Assembly: GCF_000835495.1 (NCBI RefSeq)
Contig: NW_015622546.1
Coordinates: forward strand, 2,420,883 to 2,484,882
Source: Cladophialophora immunda
Lineage: Eukaryota; Ascomycota; Eurotiomycetes; Chaetothyriales; Herpotrichiellaceae
DNA length: 64,000 nt
Direction of reading: 5' to 3'
Each line of letters begins with the position of its first letter. Position 1 is the stretch's first letter. Shown here piece after piece: positions 11,132-21,675 of the stretch. The position numbers and the translations under genes are program-made. Below the pieces are notes generated by a model. That model saw only the letters and a list, made by a program, of their open reading frames with translations, was not told the DNA's origin and made no database searches.

Positions 11132-12941
11132 TCAGACGCAGATCCTGTTCAGCCCCAGTACAACCTAAAAAGGATGTCAGCGCATGTACGATGATCGATC
11201 CGCAGGAGTTGGGGCAGGCCGGGGGAAGAGGGAACCACCTTTTCCACGTATCTTGCGTCCACCAGAATCCCGTCGGCGTCTGTGAATTCGTCCTCGTCTC
11301 CAAAGTCAACGTTGTCGTCGTCGAGGCACGTCAAGCACGTCTCGACAATCTCGGCGTATCGGGTGCCCATCCGCGTGGGGAGCACCTCGCGGGCCATGGA
11401 AACCAGACGGTCCTTGATGAGCTCCGGGTCCAGGGACTGCAGGCTGTCATTGGACAGACCGAGCGCCGCTGAGGGTGAAGGGAGCATGCCAACGCCACTG
11501 CCGCCGCTGCCACCGCCGCCGTTCGGATCAGTGTAGACGACAAAGGACTCGCGCAGGCCGAGTTCAAGCAGGCACACCCCGAGGCTGTAGATGTCGTGCT
11601 GCATGATATATTCGTCCTGCGGTCTCAGGCCCTGGCGCCGCGGGTGGCGGTAGATGTTCTTCTCCCACAGGCAGTCCCCGTACGCAGCGTGCTCCCCTCG
11701 GCGTCGCGGAAGTTTCCAAACCCGACCATGCAGACAGCGTGGACGGTCGTCGGTGCGGTGGTTCTGGTGGTCATCGAGAGGGGCGTGTCCATGACCAATA
11801 TGGTTTCGGGCAGGATGTTCTTATGCACGAATCCAAAGGTGTGCACGTGCCCGATCGACTGCGCCAGCTGGGCGGCCATCTTGAACCGGGCCGACAGAGA
11901 GTGCGTTGCCTCGCTGTCCAGAAGCCAGTTGCGGAGGCTCCGGGGCGAGGAGAATTCTCGGGGCAGTCGGAAGACCATTGTGAAGACGGTACTCTGGTTC
12001 TCATCAGCATTACTACTGGGAGTAGTGCTGTCGCCGTGTTCCACAACGCCTTTGCAGTTCAGGAGCCCGAACGTTAGCGGATCCGCGTGGGAGAGTTTCC
12101 TCACCAGATCGCGGATACTCCTCTTGAAGGCGCGGGCGTTGGCCCTGGCGACGGGGAGCGTGATGTGGTCCAGGATCACGTCGCTGGTGGAATTCACGCG
12201 CCGCCCAAACTCGGCCGAGCACAGAGGGATCGCGGATACTTGGATCGAGTCAAGACCGTCGGCGCGGAGGAAGATGGGTGTGGTGGCCCCGGCTTGATCG
12301 TTCAGGGCCGCTCTCACCAACCTCGCGCTGGAGATGGACGCACGGGCATGGCCCGGCTGATGGTGACGATTGAGGTTGTCCAACTCAGCGTCGATCTGTG
12401 GCGTCGCCGCCTTCATGATGAGGTACCACGACTGGTCAAACGTCCTGTGCCAGACTTCCAGCTCATCGATGGCCTTGTCCAGGCCCTTGCCCAACAGCGC
12501 GTATCTCAAATTCCCGACTTCCCACCCTTCTTCTTCCCTATCCGCGGCGTGGCTCGGTGTCATATTCTTCGCTTTCTTCGTCTTGACGTACGAGCGGAGT
12601 TTGGCGCTCGCGATGTCCAACTTGCTGGCAAAGACCCGGGGCGTCTCCTCTTGGACGTTGCGGTGTTCGTCGTCCAGGATGGGCGCGAGCCGGCGCACAA
12701 ATTCCAGCTGCGACCGGGTCCGGAGCCAGATGGCTTGGAGGCGGGTGATGCGCTCGTCGAGTTCCTGCTCTGCGTTCCGGTACCGCTCGCATGTCTCGGC
12801 CAGAACCTTGCCATATCTGTGATAAAGAAAAGTTGGCTGGTTAGTATTTACTCAAGGTTGACTGGGGGTTTGTGGAAGAACGCGCTTAAAACATAGGTCC
12901 ACTGTCGCTACGATTGCCAGTCCCAATTCAGCGCCAGACAT
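11132..12941 (-). pseudogene. HeLo-like domain / pseudokinase protein, frameshifted
   Basis: Exons are 12941-12886, 12816-11239 and 11164-11132. The first intron (69 bp) needs a GC donor (GCGCGT) and has a TACTAACC branch site; the last (74 bp) is GT-AG. The N-terminus (MSGAELGLAIVATVDLCFK, then KVLAETCERY, then QLEFVRRLAPILDDEH) is the alpha-helical HeLo-like prion-inhibition/propagation region. A kinase-fold half follows. The catalytic-loop HRD is replaced by VHKN, and the DFG position reads MVGFGNF, so phosphotransfer is unlikely. Around 11685 the frame shifts by one base: the upstream frame ends at a stop near 11625, while the downstream frame continues with family-like YRHP and MQHDIYSLGVCLLELGL, and ends YVEKVVLGLNRICV. 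This is either a real one-base loss or an assembly error. Confidence 0.7.
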
Positions 12942-13412
12942 GGCTTTATCAGGTATGTATAGTTTCCTTGATGAGACCGAGTTTGCAGTACAGGGAAATC
13001 CTCCCGCCAAGAGTCCTGAGGCAGGACGCGGTTCGATTTCTTGTCCAAATTGTAGTGATATCAGGCTGCTACAGCCTTACACATGCACAGCCTCGTCCTG
13101 ACTTCGCCTCATCCGCTAGTCCCCGAACATTCAGCCTCATGCCAGCGCACGATGGTCCGACACCTCCACGTCGCATTGGCCTTTTCTAAAAATAGAATAC
13201 AAGAATTAGGCCCTTTCCTTGGCTGCTACAACTGCAGCTCCTCCAGCCTTATGATTTATTCGACTTGAAAAACGTGTTATCTTCCTTAACTTATCTGTTC
13301 TGAAGTAGTTTCATCGAGTGTTAGACTCAGAACATCAATATAAATGACTGTCTTACTGGCACTATTGTTTGATGAGCCCTAGGCTTAGCAGCATCGAGCC
13401 ATCGTCCCCAGA
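12942..13412. other. Divergent intergenic region
   Basis: This 471 bp separates the start of the minus-strand HeLo/pseudokinase gene from the plus-strand membrane protein at 13413 and must hold both promoters. No motif is assigned. Confidence 0.4.
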
Positions 13413-15380
13413 ATGCCTACTTTTCACACAAATTGCACTGTTCCTTCTGGAAATTTCAACTTTGTCACAGCGCCTAATACGCGAGGGACACTCGGGATTC
13501 TCTGGAACTGCATTGGCACCTTGGTCTTGTGCACATGGACAGTCCTACATCTCAACGTTCCAGAACAGTGGACGCCTCAGAATAAGATACAGGGCTTTCG
13601 AAGACGTCTGGAAAGATTTGGCACCAAATTGAAGTGGATGACAATCACGCTATTTGCGCCCGAGTTCATTCTTGGGAAGGCTTACAGCGATAATTGCTCC
13701 GCCAGACGACACTTCGTGGAGGGTGAGCCAATCGCGAAGGAAGATGGCGTGGCTTGGACTGTCGCTCATGCATTTCTCGCAAACATTGGTGGAATTGGTA
13801 TCGTCTTTAACAGTCAACTTGAATTCAAGGGAGAATCCATCGAAACGCTTGATTCGGCTTTGCCACTTGCGGGCCCTACTTCAACAGTGAACCTTCAATC
13901 GCAGCAGCAACGATTCCAAGGCGCGAGTCCCGGCGAGACTCAGCTGCACCATAACAGCAATGCAGAAACACCATCTGCGAATTCGTCACGAACAGATCGA
14001 GTTCCACAAGATCCTAGCCATACTGGGACCCAACAATATGAGCTTGAACCAGTTGAATCCCCTGCTCAAGAATCGCATTCAGCGACACCGAGCCCGGTTT
14101 CGGCCTCGCTCGCTGCTGAAGTTGTGCCCGAATGTACAAAAGGTGCGAATCCCCAACGCGAATGCGCGGTGGAGTCGATCGAGGAAACCTCACTTGAGAC
14201 GACGCAGTCTCCGGCGCAAGTACTTGAGGAGAGGCTCTGTCCATCCCCAATTCCGACGTGTACAATGAAACCGGAGCAACTTTACCGGAAGGATCAGCTG
14301 AAGGGTTTGAACTTGTCTCTAGGTCTGATACCGGACCATTTGCGAGCGCGCAAGATTGATCAAACCTTCGGCCTTCATACGTTCTTTCAGTCTCAAAGGG
14401 TGGATCCAGGAGCGATGGAACCTCGCCTGTGGACCCGAAACGCCGTCAACGCCGATCTTGTCAGCGCAGCTATCGATAACTTGCAGCTGGACATATTTCC
14501 TACGACCTGGGAGAAACGTAGATTGCTCGATCGATACATTCCTTGGTATGCGAATTTGGGTGCACTTCAAGGCAATGTCTGGATCGTGGACGCTTGTCAA
14601 CTACTTCTTGCCAGAAAGATGGGGATCATAGATCGATTGCCCTCTCTATCCGAGGACGAGGTTGATGACCGAAACAAGGGCGACTTTCTCGTCAAAGGTC
14701 TGGCTGTTGCTCAGGTCATATGGCTGTTTGTCCAACTAGTTGCGCGCGGTGCCAGAGGTCTCGCCCCATCGCAGCTTGAAATTGTTGTCCTTGCCTTTGC
14801 AGCTTGTACCTTCGCAACTTACATCCTGCTCTGGAATAAACCGCAAGATGTTCGAACACCCACATATGTCTATGCACGTCGGTACCCTTCCACCCAAGAG
14901 TTAAGTCGCCTCGCGATTTCTGGACCAGACCCATGGCCATATTACCGGAAAGCCTGCCGGATGCCAAACAATGCCTTGCACTGCGACGGTGGGTTCTTTT
15001 CGAAAATGGTACTTGGATCCTTGTTCGGCGCAATGATATTTAGAGTTCTGCACTGTGCTGCTTGGAATTTCCATTTTCCCACTGTTATAGAACGATTCTT
15101 GTGGAGGATTTCTGCAGTAACTACTGTCGTTATCCCACCTACTATGGTTGCATTCGTCATGCTTGTCAACGGCTTTCTCATGTGGAAAGCACGTAATAAC
15201 GGAACCTTTGCGGCAGGCAGAGATCCAACAACCCTCATTAATTGGGTTGGGTTGGCTGCGACGGTCATATATGTGGTGGTCCGCCTTTATATCACCGTCG
15301 AAACATTCCGTAGCCTATGGTTTTTGGAACCTGAGGCCTATATGAACACTTGGGCGACCAACATACCACATATTGATTGA
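13413..15380 (+). CDS. Fungal multi-pass membrane protein with CTWTVLHLN motif
   Basis: Single-exon protein of 655 aa. After a short N-terminus, the first membrane segment carries CTWTVLHLNVP (about residues 40-50), a hallmark of a large uncharacterised family of filamentous fungi. An insert at about residues 150-280 is rich in Ser, Thr, Gln and Glu and probably disordered. Several hydrophobic segments follow, including VAQVIWLFVQLVARG, VVLAFAACTFATYILLWNKP, RVLHCAAWNFHFP, MVAFVMLVNGFLMW and VGLAATVIYVVVRLYI. The WNKP and AAWNFHFPT motifs are shared with the 439 aa protein at 30894-32213, which lacks the insert. Function is unknown. The ATG at 13413 is the first one giving the complete first membrane segment. 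Confidence 0.8.
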   Translation: MPTFHTNCTVPSGNFNFVTAPNTRGTLGILWNCIGTLVLCTWTVLHLNVPEQWTPQNKIQGFRRRLERFGTKLKWMTITLFAPEFILGKAYSDNCSARRHFVEGEPIAKEDGVAWTVAHAFLANIGGIGIVFNSQLEFKGESIETLDSALPLAGPTSTVNLQSQQQRFQGASPGETQLHHNSNAETPSANSSRTDRVPQDPSHTGTQQYELEPVESPAQESHSATPSPVSASLAAEVVPECTKGANPQRECAVESIEETSLETTQSPAQVLEERLCPSPIPTCTMKPEQLYRKDQLKGLNLSLGLIPDHLRARKIDQTFGLHTFFQSQRVDPGAMEPRLWTRNAVNADLVSAAIDNLQLDIFPTTWEKRRLLDRYIPWYANLGALQGNVWIVDACQLLLARKMGIIDRLPSLSEDEVDDRNKGDFLVKGLAVAQVIWLFVQLVARGARGLAPSQLEIVVLAFAACTFATYILLWNKPQDVRTPTYVYARRYPSTQELSRLAISGPDPWPYYRKACRMPNNALHCDGGFFSKMVLGSLFGAMIFRVLHCAAWNFHFPTVIERFLWRISAVTTVVIPPTMVAFVMLVNGFLMWKARNNGTFAAGRDPTTLINWVGLAATVIYVVVRLYITVETFRSLWFLEPEAYMNTWATNIPHID

Positions 15381-15571
15381 TGGCAAAGCTAGGCGGGCCA
15401 AAGACGACAACTCTTTTCCACGTTCTCTGGCACATGACCTTTCTCCTATGGTAGCTTCTGTCCTGTTCCTAAAGGCACCCTAGGAAAACCCAAGTGCAGC
15501 ACATCCACTGGACTTGTCCTCCAACTAGAGGCGAACCATGAGTGTACCGACCGACCACTCAGCACACTCTT

Positions 15572-17666
15572 TTACAGCTTGCCCAATGTTCCCTTCTTCA
15601 GCGTAAACAGGTTCCTCTTCCCGTCATTCCGGACCCGCCCCGTGCGTCCAATCTTCTCATCCGTGCCGGACGAAAGCTGCTTCAACGTCTCGTCGTCCGC
15701 GTGGTTGGCGATGAACCGGTGGTCTGTGCTCTTGAGTCGACCGACGATGTATGCTCGGAGCGGGGTATTGTCGCGATTGAATTCAACCGTATATGTCTGT
15801 TGTGGTTGGTTGCGCGAAACAATCAGCCATTCCATCCCGCACTTGAGGGAGTCTCCATCCTGTCCTTCACAGAACAGGGTCTAAAAGGTGCAACATCTTA
15901 GAAGGCTAACATACCTCGATGACAGCATCCTGCTCTCCTTCGACCTTGCCATCGACCTTGGGAACGGGGATGTCGGTCACGAACTCCGGCAACGGGTCAC
16001 TGTCAGGGTAGGGGAGGCCGCCCCGTCGGCGCGTCGTCGACAAACATAAAACATGCTGGTAGGTCATGACGCCACCGTTCGCGAGGATCAGGCCGTATCG
16101 GCCCTTGCCCTTTCTCAATTGCCGCGTCATCTCGGTTATAGCCTGAGAGAAAGAGGGAAAGAGTAAGCCGCAGCCCATCATTCTCCCGACGAAGTGTGCA
16201 GAGACTTACGTGCATGGAGTAATTGTTTCCTGCGCCCCCAAAGCTGGTCAGGCCTCCGAGGAGAGTTATAGGCTTGTTGCCGTGCGTAATGGGCAAGTTG
16301 AGATGTGAAGCAGCCATTTTCGGGACAATCGGGAAACATCTGCAGCAACTACATGTCAGAGACTGGCTATAAGGGTGACCCAGCTACCGGCGCTGGCTTA
16401 CGAATAGAAGTCGAAAAGGTCGATGTCTTCCTTGGTCAGACCAGAGACTTGCAGACCTGCGTCGATGGAGCGTTCGATTGAGGGACTCGTGAAAAAATTC
16501 GGTCGTTCCCAAACTGCGCCGCCAACATTCAGTAACTCTGCAAATCACGGATCTTTGAAGGGCTGATTAGATACGCACAGTTGCTACTGTCCTGCGTGCC
16601 AGCACCACCGAGTGCGTATATCCACTGGGTCTTTGGAATCCCCAGTTCTTCTGCGTAGTCCGTCGAGGTCAGAATGCACGCACCAGCCAGATTGATGGTG
16701 TTGAATGCGTTCATGAGAAGTGGATCTGCAATCTCTTTCGTCAGCAGACCTGCAATCACACAATCCTGCCGCCTCTGTCCGGTGGTCGGCGATCACTTAC
16801 AGGGGAAGCAAATCATGCGATTGCGCTTCGTTACCGTGCCGATGACCTCCTTCGTGGCTGCCGGCTTGCCATAATTCCAAGCGTACGGCTGATTCTCTGC
16901 CACTTTTGCGAATTCGGCGTACAGTTGTGACGATTCGTCGTGGTTTTCGGGTATTGATTGGCCGCGGTGCGCACGGAAGCTGTTTTCGAAGAGCGGATAG
17001 ACGTGGATGGGGGCTCCTATCGAGTGAACTGCGCCAATGTCTTGGGATGGTGGTGAGCGAAGCTGGCAAATTGAACTCGGTTTGTGGGATCCCGAATTTA
17101 CCTTTACCCAGGTCTCTGCCTGTAGGAGTGAAAGGTGTATCGACTCTTTCCTTTGTTCTGGTCCATCCTGGTGGTGGCAGCTTCTTGGCCACGGCGCACG
17201 CGGTCACTATTTCGAAGGACACAATCCGTTAGCGTCGAAGAGACACCCTCTTGCTGGAGAGAGTTTTCGGTAGAGTATGTCTCTCACAGGACGCCAATGC
17301 TTCTCCACCCGTAACAACTGCGACTTTCGTCTGCCCGTTCGAAATTCTCCTCGCAGCCTGGTCGAAAAGTTTGGCCGGCTTATTCCCGCCGTGATCACTG
17401 TAGAACTTATGCCGTGCATCAACTCCTAGTCCGCGGCTGATCTCCCCTGGGAGGTCGTCATACGGCCAAGTCCACGTGCGGACCACATCGATACTGTCGA
17501 TGGCAGCCTGAAGTTGCTGCTTCTTGTCTTGGGGAAGACCGGTGTCATCCAGCGCGATGTTGATGGAGTTGAGGATCAGTGTCAACGGCTCCTGTGCGTC
17601 GGCAACTGAAGTTGACCGGTTGACGAAGTCGCCAACGCCGACAACGATGGGAATCTGAGGCGACAT
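15572..17666 (-). CDS. Thiolase-like protein (SCP2-thiolase/TLP type) with C-terminal added domain
   Basis: Predicted thiolase-fold protein of 517 aa, probably acting on acyl-CoA. Exons are 17666-17288, 17206-17102, 17028-16801, 16725-16579, 16513-16402, 16339-16210, 16142-15915 and 15796-15572; all junctions keep phase. The start at MSPQIPIVVGVGDFVNR fits the family; an in-frame ATG at 17723 would add 19 residues. Landmarks are VAVVTGGEALAS, VHSIGAPIHVYPLFENSFR, YPLLMNAFNTINLAGACILTS, GGLTSFGGAGNNYSMH and GRYGLILANGGVMTYQH. The end (TYTVEFNRD, AYIVGRLKSTDHRFIANH) matches the extra C-terminal domain of thiolase-like protein type 1. Intron 7 has an alternative in-frame acceptor (exon start 15880) adding 28 residues. 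Substrate is unknown. Confidence 0.85.
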
Positions 17667-19009
17667 GGCTGGACGGGGTTTGGAATCACGCAACGAGACG
17701 CTCTCTCTCTGTATCGACGACACCGAGTCCTCTTCAATGAAAACTTGATGCCAGTCTCACCAGTCGAAGCCGTGTCTAAAGGCGGAGAAAGACGCGCGTT
17801 GATTGGATAGAAGCTGCTACTGCCGAAGTGACGCTGATGACCACCCACAGTAAGCCGAGGTATCGTGGCAGCAAAAGGGACCCCTAGATGCCGTAGCCGC
17901 TGCCGGCACAGCGGCTGTCACTTGGGTCGAGCTCGATTCGAGATTCGGCGTGCTGCGGGCTCTAATTGCGTCCGAATCGACATCAAGCGAGCAATCGAAG
18001 GAGCTTGAGATGACTCTCCAGCATTGTTCCTGACAGCCTTGCATGTCCGAGCCTTCCGGAGAGTCAGTTGTTCCGGCCGTGGCGTCAAAATCCGTATCCA
18101 GCACTCCGAAATCGGATTATCATTAATCCAGCAGTGCAGACGCCTGCAACACCCTGGTTAGATCTCACGTCGCAGTGTCCAGAAGGCATATCAAAGCGTT
18201 GGCAGATGGTCATATGGATCTATGTCTGTGAAATATGTGTTTCCTTGACCGAGAACCAACTGAATACGGAGCCGGCTAATGAGTCGAACGGTATCATTAT
18301 GCTCGGGATAGCGTATGGATTGGGAGGCAAGATGCACGAGAAACTCCTTTGCGAGTTATAGAAAGTCTCATGGCGCAGCAGTTTCGAGGTTGCGATCCTC
18401 AAGCCGATGACTGAAGCCGCCCTCCACGAGTCATAGGCACAATGTCACCCACGATTTAATCACGAAAATATGGCAGCCCCAGAACCCGCCTTCGAACACG
18501 CACTAGTAAACAAGCATGGCGCTTTGGCCGCCCCAACGTTCCTTCAACCAGAGCCAGAATGGGAGATCTAGGACTGATTGATGCCTGACCGAAGCTTCAA
18601 CCCGTACGTGGAGCTAGAACGACCCATCCTGAGATGCTGAAAACCACTTTGTCGGGCTTCATGATGGGTTGTCGGCCCTGAACCAGAGGCCCCGGCGGTA
18701 TATCGTTTTACCCGGCGGCCCACTGGGTGAGGAGTCTGCGTGAGGACAAACCGAAGAGAGGGATAGAGCCTCTAGCCAGCGGCGTGCACGTAGTTGATCG
18801 ATGCAGATACAAAGTCCACATTGACAACGGAAGCACTGGGCGCTGATGGTGCATCTGCACGCACTTTGCTGGCCACAGATATGAAGCTGCAAAGCTGTAG
18901 CTGGCTGTTTGCCAACGCTTGGACCTCCCAAAGAAGAAGACTCCTTGATGGTTTGGCAGACGTCTACCAGCACCACTTTTCACTCGGCACTTTCCTGTCG
19001 GCGGTTGCA
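17667..19009. other. Intergenic, no firm gene
   Basis: Upstream DNA of the thiolase-like gene. Minus-strand 17817-18104 is open for 95 codons, but the composition (Ser, Thr, Cys, Ala) and lack of splice-joined partners do not support a gene. The rest holds only short overlapping frames. Confidence 0.4.
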
Positions 19010-19460
19010 CTACGCCAGCTTGGTTGTCTGCGACATCTCGCAAGGAGGTGGAGCATACCTAAGGCAGCACAGGTGCATGCATTGTTCCAAAATTTGCCAG
19101 TGCCAGAAGGTCTTGGCCGCACAGACTTTAGCTTCCCTCATCAGATACAATTGCCGTGCGGTCTCACCTAGATATAGACGAAGAAATGTCAACTGCATAG
19201 CTTGTACATAGCCTAATGCTGGGTGTCGGTGAATGTTGAGGCTGATCCGTGCAAGGAATGCTTCACACCGTTTTGGGTCTGACACATGCTCCGGACAAAG
19301 ACGAGATATCGATTCGTCTTCGCGTTGACTAGTAGCTACAGATCGGAGCAAAGCGCCGCAGAGCCACTCAAGTGATGTTTCCGGTGGATATAAATGGACC
19401 TTGTTCAAAGCATTGACCAGGGTGATGCGTAATACGGAGCCCTGTGCTGCCGGTTAATCC
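19010..19460 (-). pseudogene. Possible relic of a fungal transcription-factor regulatory domain
   Basis: A minus-strand frame encodes SVLRITLVNALNKVHLYPPE and later YVQAMQLTFLRLYLG followed by YLMREAKVCA. This resembles the helix pair (IQALLLL.LYY..R...AW.YL..A...A) of fungal-specific TF domains. No zinc cluster, start or downstream exon could be joined, and a stop lies just upstream. This is a weak call; an unrelated chance frame is possible. Confidence 0.25.
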
Positions 19461-19858
19461 TTTATGCGGACCTGGATAGAAGCCAGCCCCCCTGTATGGA
19501 GATCTCGTCTGCATGGAGATCTTGTGGAGATTTCGCCGGCAGAGTTTGATGGCTATGCGGAGAAGTTGCGATGGGATTTTCGCGCTTGGGAATCCCCATT
19601 GCAGCGCCCAGCTCCAGGGACCAGGAACCCTCTTCATACTTTAGCCGTCACAGGCTGTCGCCACCATCCCATTGCTTGTGGGGGGTCCGCCTCCACGTCC
19701 GGTTAACGGAGGCGTTCCGTAGTTGTTGGGAATGGTACCTCGTCATATAAGCATCGCATTCTCTTGGGCGTTGGGCGTTCTCCTATTTCACGAATTGAAG
19801 ACTCTATCCCTTGTGACACCAGACGGATCCGGGTGAGGTTTGAACATCAAATATCAAC

Positions 19859-20721
19859 ATGGCCGAAGAAAGCAGCATGGACGACTCGCTTGAGCTCTTC
19901 AAAAGAAGAAGCCGTATGGCTCGATGGCGACAGTATCTGGCAGAAGACGCGAACAAAGAATGGGGAGATTTGATCTTGATCGTCGCCTGTTTCATATCAG
20001 GTTTGGTTGACAGTGCAGTCTTCAACGTCTGGAGCTGCTTCGTGAGCATGCAAACCGGTGAGTCTCTGGAAGGGCGTCGCGGTCAAAACTAGGGTTGCTG
20101 ACGTGCCGGGCTGCAGGCAACACGGTATATGTTGGTTTGGGCATGTCTGGACAACCTCTAAGTCAGCCATATCGTTGGGTTAAGTCTGGCACAGCAATCC
20201 TCAGTTTCTGCTTGGGGACCTTTTTCTTCAGCCGCGCCTGTCGTTTCTTTGGCCCACTTCGCCGAGGGACTTTGAGCGGCTCGTGCCTCTTCCAGGCTCT
20301 GCTCTGCTTCATCAGCGGGATCCTCGTGGTCAGCGATGTGGTCCCCAATGATGCCGGCACCCAGTTACCCTACAACTACATCGTCCTGTTGCCTCTGGGG
20401 CTCCTCTCATTTCAATCGGCCGGTCAAATAGTGATGAGTAGGATGTTGTTGTACAACGAACTCCCAACAGTCGTCCTGACGAGTACATACTGCGACCTGA
20501 TGTTCGATCCGACCCTGTTTACGGCGCCCATCACTCAGAATCCCAAGCGCAACCGCAGATTTGTGTCCGCCGTGGCGCTCCTCCTCGGAGCCGGACTCGG
20601 AGGAGTCTTGACGGAGGGTGGAGATATTTCTAACCCTCTCTGGATCGCGGGGGGAACCAAGGTCGTCATGTCCGTGGTGTGGCTCTTTTGGAGAGCAGAG
20701 GGAGCAATCAGGTTGGAGTGA
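19859..20721 (+). CDS. DUF1275 (YoaK-like) membrane protein
   Basis: Protein of 267 aa with about six hydrophobic segments. Exons are 19859-20057 and 20117-20721; the 59 bp intron splits the Gly codon of MQTGNTVYVGLG. The family marks are ISGLVDSAVFNVWSCFVSMQTGNTV at the exon junction, AILSFCLGTFFFSRACRFFG, and the late SAGQIVMSRMLLYNELPTVVLTS, which corresponds to the conserved N-E-x-P-T-V region. Fungal members are usually 230-290 aa. Function is unknown; membrane location is inferred from hydrophobicity. It is convergent with the sulfate permease gene at 21676. Confidence 0.88.
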
Positions 20722-21675
20722 ATGGGTGGTCTGGTGTCTAGAACCGGTGCAGCCCTAGGGGTTTGAAGACGAGGGAATTCCGTCTTGTGTTGACACGGCA
20801 CGATGGCAACAGGCGTCTGGAGCGGCGAAAAGGCCGAACCTCATGTATATATTCTTTTCAAGTGAGAAATGGGCTCGTTGATCATTTGGTCAGCAACGAT
20901 CAACCGCACCGTTGGGCAGAGCAGTGAAAGATCTCAGCCTGCCACACGTGACAGCCGCGGATAAATATGTTGTTCCGAGAAAAAGGGGCAACTGTTGAAA
21001 AACTCTTTGGTTCCCATCCTCAAGCTGCCGTGAATACGTTTTTCCCTCACGTCCTCTCGACTCCCACCGTCTCGGATCCCGAAATTGACCGATGGAGCTG
21101 GCCGTCAACGGGCTGGAAAACATGTCTTATCTCTCGCAAGTCCGTGGCGACAGAGCCCATCCACCTCGCCGTCTGTGGAGAAAACCGGATCAGGCTCGAA
21201 CTGGCGGTGAAATTGCGGCGCCGGCTAAATGTTACAACAACCGGGGGGGCATTATTGCATTGCTTCTGAGAATAGTGGACCATAGGGTCAACGAAAGAAA
21301 AAGAGATGGTATCTGCTGATGATAGATATCCTGCATCCACACGGCCTCATTCATATAACAGAAGCCCGTTCTCGTCTGCCTCTGTCAGACTGTACAAAAA
21401 GAAAACGCCTTTTGGGAGGTCGCGTCGTCGCACTATGTGCACTGCCCTCGCCTGCCCCCCGAAAAGGATGGGATCAGCCCTGCCGGCTCTCCCAGCTGCT
21501 TCCTATACGCGTGTCATGCCTTTGTGCAGCATGCTCGTCGCCATATAACGATCATCATTCATACACTCATACACTCGAACCGACCCGATGTCCTGCCGAG
21601 CGCTCGCGAAGACAACATCCAAAACAACAACTCGAGGCAAGACCTGCTCCTCGTTCAAACAGCGTGCTGGGGGTA
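20722..21675. other. Convergent 3' intergenic region
   Basis: This 954 bp lies between the stops of the DUF1275 gene (+) and the sulfate permease gene (-). Several overlapping frames are open, none with a family signature or splice logic. No terminator-like hairpin was noted. Confidence 0.45.

Noticed and set aside
17817..18104. Minus-strand frame of 95 codons upstream of the thiolase-like gene
   Set aside because: Ser/Thr/Cys/Ala-rich without domain logic; no exon partner or conserved motif.
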